From NCBI GenBank assembly GCA_028683685.1, contig JAQUHH010000115.1:1-7377 (forward strand): DNA of 7,377 nt, written 5' to 3'. How positions within the stretch are numbered: the first letter of the stretch is position 1; every line of letters starts with the position of its first letter. Below are positions 6,901-7,377 of this stretch, in pieces. Made by a program: the position numbers and the translations under genes. This DNA is from Bacteroidales bacterium (GTDB lineage Bacteria > Bacteroidota > Bacteroidia > Bacteroidales > WCHB1-69). Under the pieces are notes generated by a model. The model was given only the letters and a program-made list of their open reading frames with translations. It searched no databases and was not told the DNA's origin.

Positions 6901-7377
6901 GGTTGTTAAGCTAATTTCTGCTCCTAAACAAATTCCATCTTCTTCCGGATTTCGGATAAGTGATTCTCTTGAGATGGGTGGATGGATAATCCAATTTACT
7001 TGAGAAGTATCCGAATTAATGATTAATCCACCATTGTTGCATCCTAATTGATAGGCTCTGATTTGAATTTCAGAAAAAGTATTGGTAAACAAGTTAGCAC
7101 CGGAATTATAGTTTGTCCAATTGCTCCAATGAGTCCCATTTTTGATTCGATATTGGGTATGATTTGAACATGAAGGTAATGAATGATAGAAATTGATAGT
7201 GGCAGAAACCATAGCTCCTTGGCAAACATGTATTTCGTCAGGATTTTTAATAATCATAGGAGCATCTGTAACTTTGACCATGACTTGGGCTGAATCGATA
7301 CAATTATGAATAGAGGTTCCAGTAACTCTATACATTGTAGAAGCAGGAGGGGAGACCAATAATGGGTTTCCCGCAAA
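3937..7377 (-). CDS. Giant secreted Ig-like/PKD/SprB-repeat protein with T9SS type B C-terminal domain (5'-truncated at window edge)
   Basis: The frame is open from the right edge to TAA at 3937-3939, giving 1146 residues (numbered from the edge, F1). The N-terminus and signal peptide lie outside. An apparent TTG start at 7357-7359 is only a Leu inside the continuing frame. Order of modules: the end of an Ig-like module (1-38); four Cys-bracketed Ig-like modules of about 90 residues (39-407); an Ig domain with WADTGAYYCEM (408-492); two related modules with GLVTWNPGFTGDA and GLVSWDPNFNGDA (493-579, 580-665); a second Ig domain with LADSGIYYCRI (666-747); a PKD domain with WNFGDG (748-829); three SprB-like repeats (830-904, 905-978, 979-1053); and CHU_C (about 1058-1146; FSPNGDGIND, FNRWG, YKPWDG). 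CHU_C is a type B signal for the type IX secretion system, so the protein is expected at the cell surface or in the medium, possibly as an adhesin. The binding target is unknown. It converges on gap and shares the second terminator. Confidence 0.93.
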   Translation of the reverse strand, partial: FAGNPLLVSPPASTMYRVTGTSIHNCIDSAQVMVKVTDAPMIIKNPDEIHVCQGAMVSATINFYHSLPSCSNHTQYRIKNGTHWSNWTNYNSGANLFTNTFSEIQIRAYQLGCNNGGLIINSDTSQVNWIIHPPISRESLIRNPEEDGICLGAEISLTTLVPTDYPFDIEYQYQAPTQIGWTSGNSFTPTEQGMAWIRVRATTTAFGCTSMDWEWFAWMVQPQPEIFGLTDQTICRGGETQFEANVIDGYGENTFRWQRAFGSCNGNWQNISSSDTSIYNAGGGFMTGTRYYRAIVTQTGYNCSDTSQCVTLTSVQPPVINISGDTVICESEDININALINGGSGSNSIKWFIRANSSDPWTLYSETTDTLVTITNVDQSFQIRAELTQTSDACEDISNIWFVRVMKKISIIQQPIDAQACIDQPLTIRVIANGELPILYQWHGPNGIITGETNSEYHIPQVAWADTGAYYCEMTNACNTITSTIANITIGDLYQAATTIEGISNRCAGAGWNMFEAITVNETSRTWELHPSEAGTMDANSGLVTWNPGFTGDASILFIATGCGNTDTLSHSVSVLLPVVDPTIIWGDSIRCQGFGTSQYTSNAENVISYVWSLINAGNSTINPSTGLVSWDPNFNGDAVVSVFAIGCNGTSAVINKGIKINDFPPISSLGSVEICLGEPAYFSVLLDTITAFNFQWFGPQGEIIGATDTNLFIPMTTLADSGIYYCRITTYCGYSYSPNDTLIIHHQPNPAFVVEPSCMSEFVNFANTSSADDMPLTVLWNFGDGQFSNSYHPQHQFDTHGDFEITLVIQSSFGCIDSTTQTLEIFEKPFFTISNENIRCYGLSDASITIEVTGGNAPYSYILNNGNPQDTNYFGGLSSGIYHIGVYDNNLCYYSDSVTITQPHLLTSNYTISNVLCHNDTSGTILTNVFGGTPPYSFIWSDGQTDSMIFVPTGSYDVVISDANGCTTIHSGISIWQPNPIVIDSIVKQRSCELVNDGMIAVYPSGGYGSYHFLWSNLSTNDTIMNLTSGNYIITVSDDNNCEYIREFEILPNSDQCWEIWTSFSPNGDGINDNWNIHFSHLYPKISVQVFNRWGALIYESIGSYKPWDGSGTGGQLVPPATYYFVVDLKDEITKPITGNVTVIY

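Noticed and set aside
4408..6909. Plus- and minus-strand ORFs of 66-95 codons inside the right-hand gene
   Set aside because: All are out-of-frame shadows of the long Ig/PKD/SprB reading frame.
7357..7359. TTG as start codon of the right-hand gene
   Set aside because: The frame stays open to the window edge (FAGNPL precedes it), the sequence there is mid-domain and there is no signal peptide. The true start lies beyond the window.

Overview
The window looks like chromosomal DNA from a gliding or T9SS-bearing member of the Bacteroidota, most likely an AT-rich Flavobacteriales-type genome. Three things support this. Two large secreted modular proteins carry SprB-like repeats, PKD domains and the CHU_C / 'gliding motility-associated C-terminal' domain, which is the type B sorting signal of the type IX secretion system. 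The intergenic DNA is very AT-rich and contains TAnnTTTG-type -7 promoter boxes. The start codons lack clear Shine-Dalgarno sequences. No exact taxon can be assigned by eye.

Layout, left to right: (1) Positions 1-2060, minus strand: a 3'-truncated gene for a secreted cell-surface protein (signal peptide, lamin-tail domain, SprB-like repeats, PKD, start of CHU_C). Its start codon is in the window; its last ~50 codons are not. (2) Positions 2061-2419: a divergent AT-rich intergenic region with a 13-bp inverted repeat carrying outward-facing -7-like boxes and a plausible promoter for the next gene. (3) Positions 2420-3418, plus strand: a complete type I glyceraldehyde-3-phosphate dehydrogenase. 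All catalytic residues are present, but two cofactor-selectivity positions (the usual Asp32 and Pro188) are Gly and Ser. (4) Positions 3419-3936: a gene-free region in which the gap terminator occurs twice as a 61/62-bp direct repeat. The two copies bracket a 347-bp MITE-like element with 13-bp perfect terminal inverted repeats and an internal REP-like double hairpin. (5) Positions 3937-7377, minus strand: the last 1146 residues of a very large secreted multi-domain (Ig-like/PKD/SprB/CHU_C) protein, whose 5' end lies beyond the right edge.

The housekeeping gap gene sits between two cargo genes of the same secretion route. Nothing indicates an operon: the left gene is divergent from gap and the right gene is convergent with it. 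The second terminator copy lies between gap and the convergent gene and could stop transcription from both sides. I see no RNA genes, CRISPR arrays, transposase genes or defence genes. I did not find a convincing new multi-gene system. The most interesting items are the unusual GAPDH cofactor pocket and the duplicated-terminator/MITE structure.
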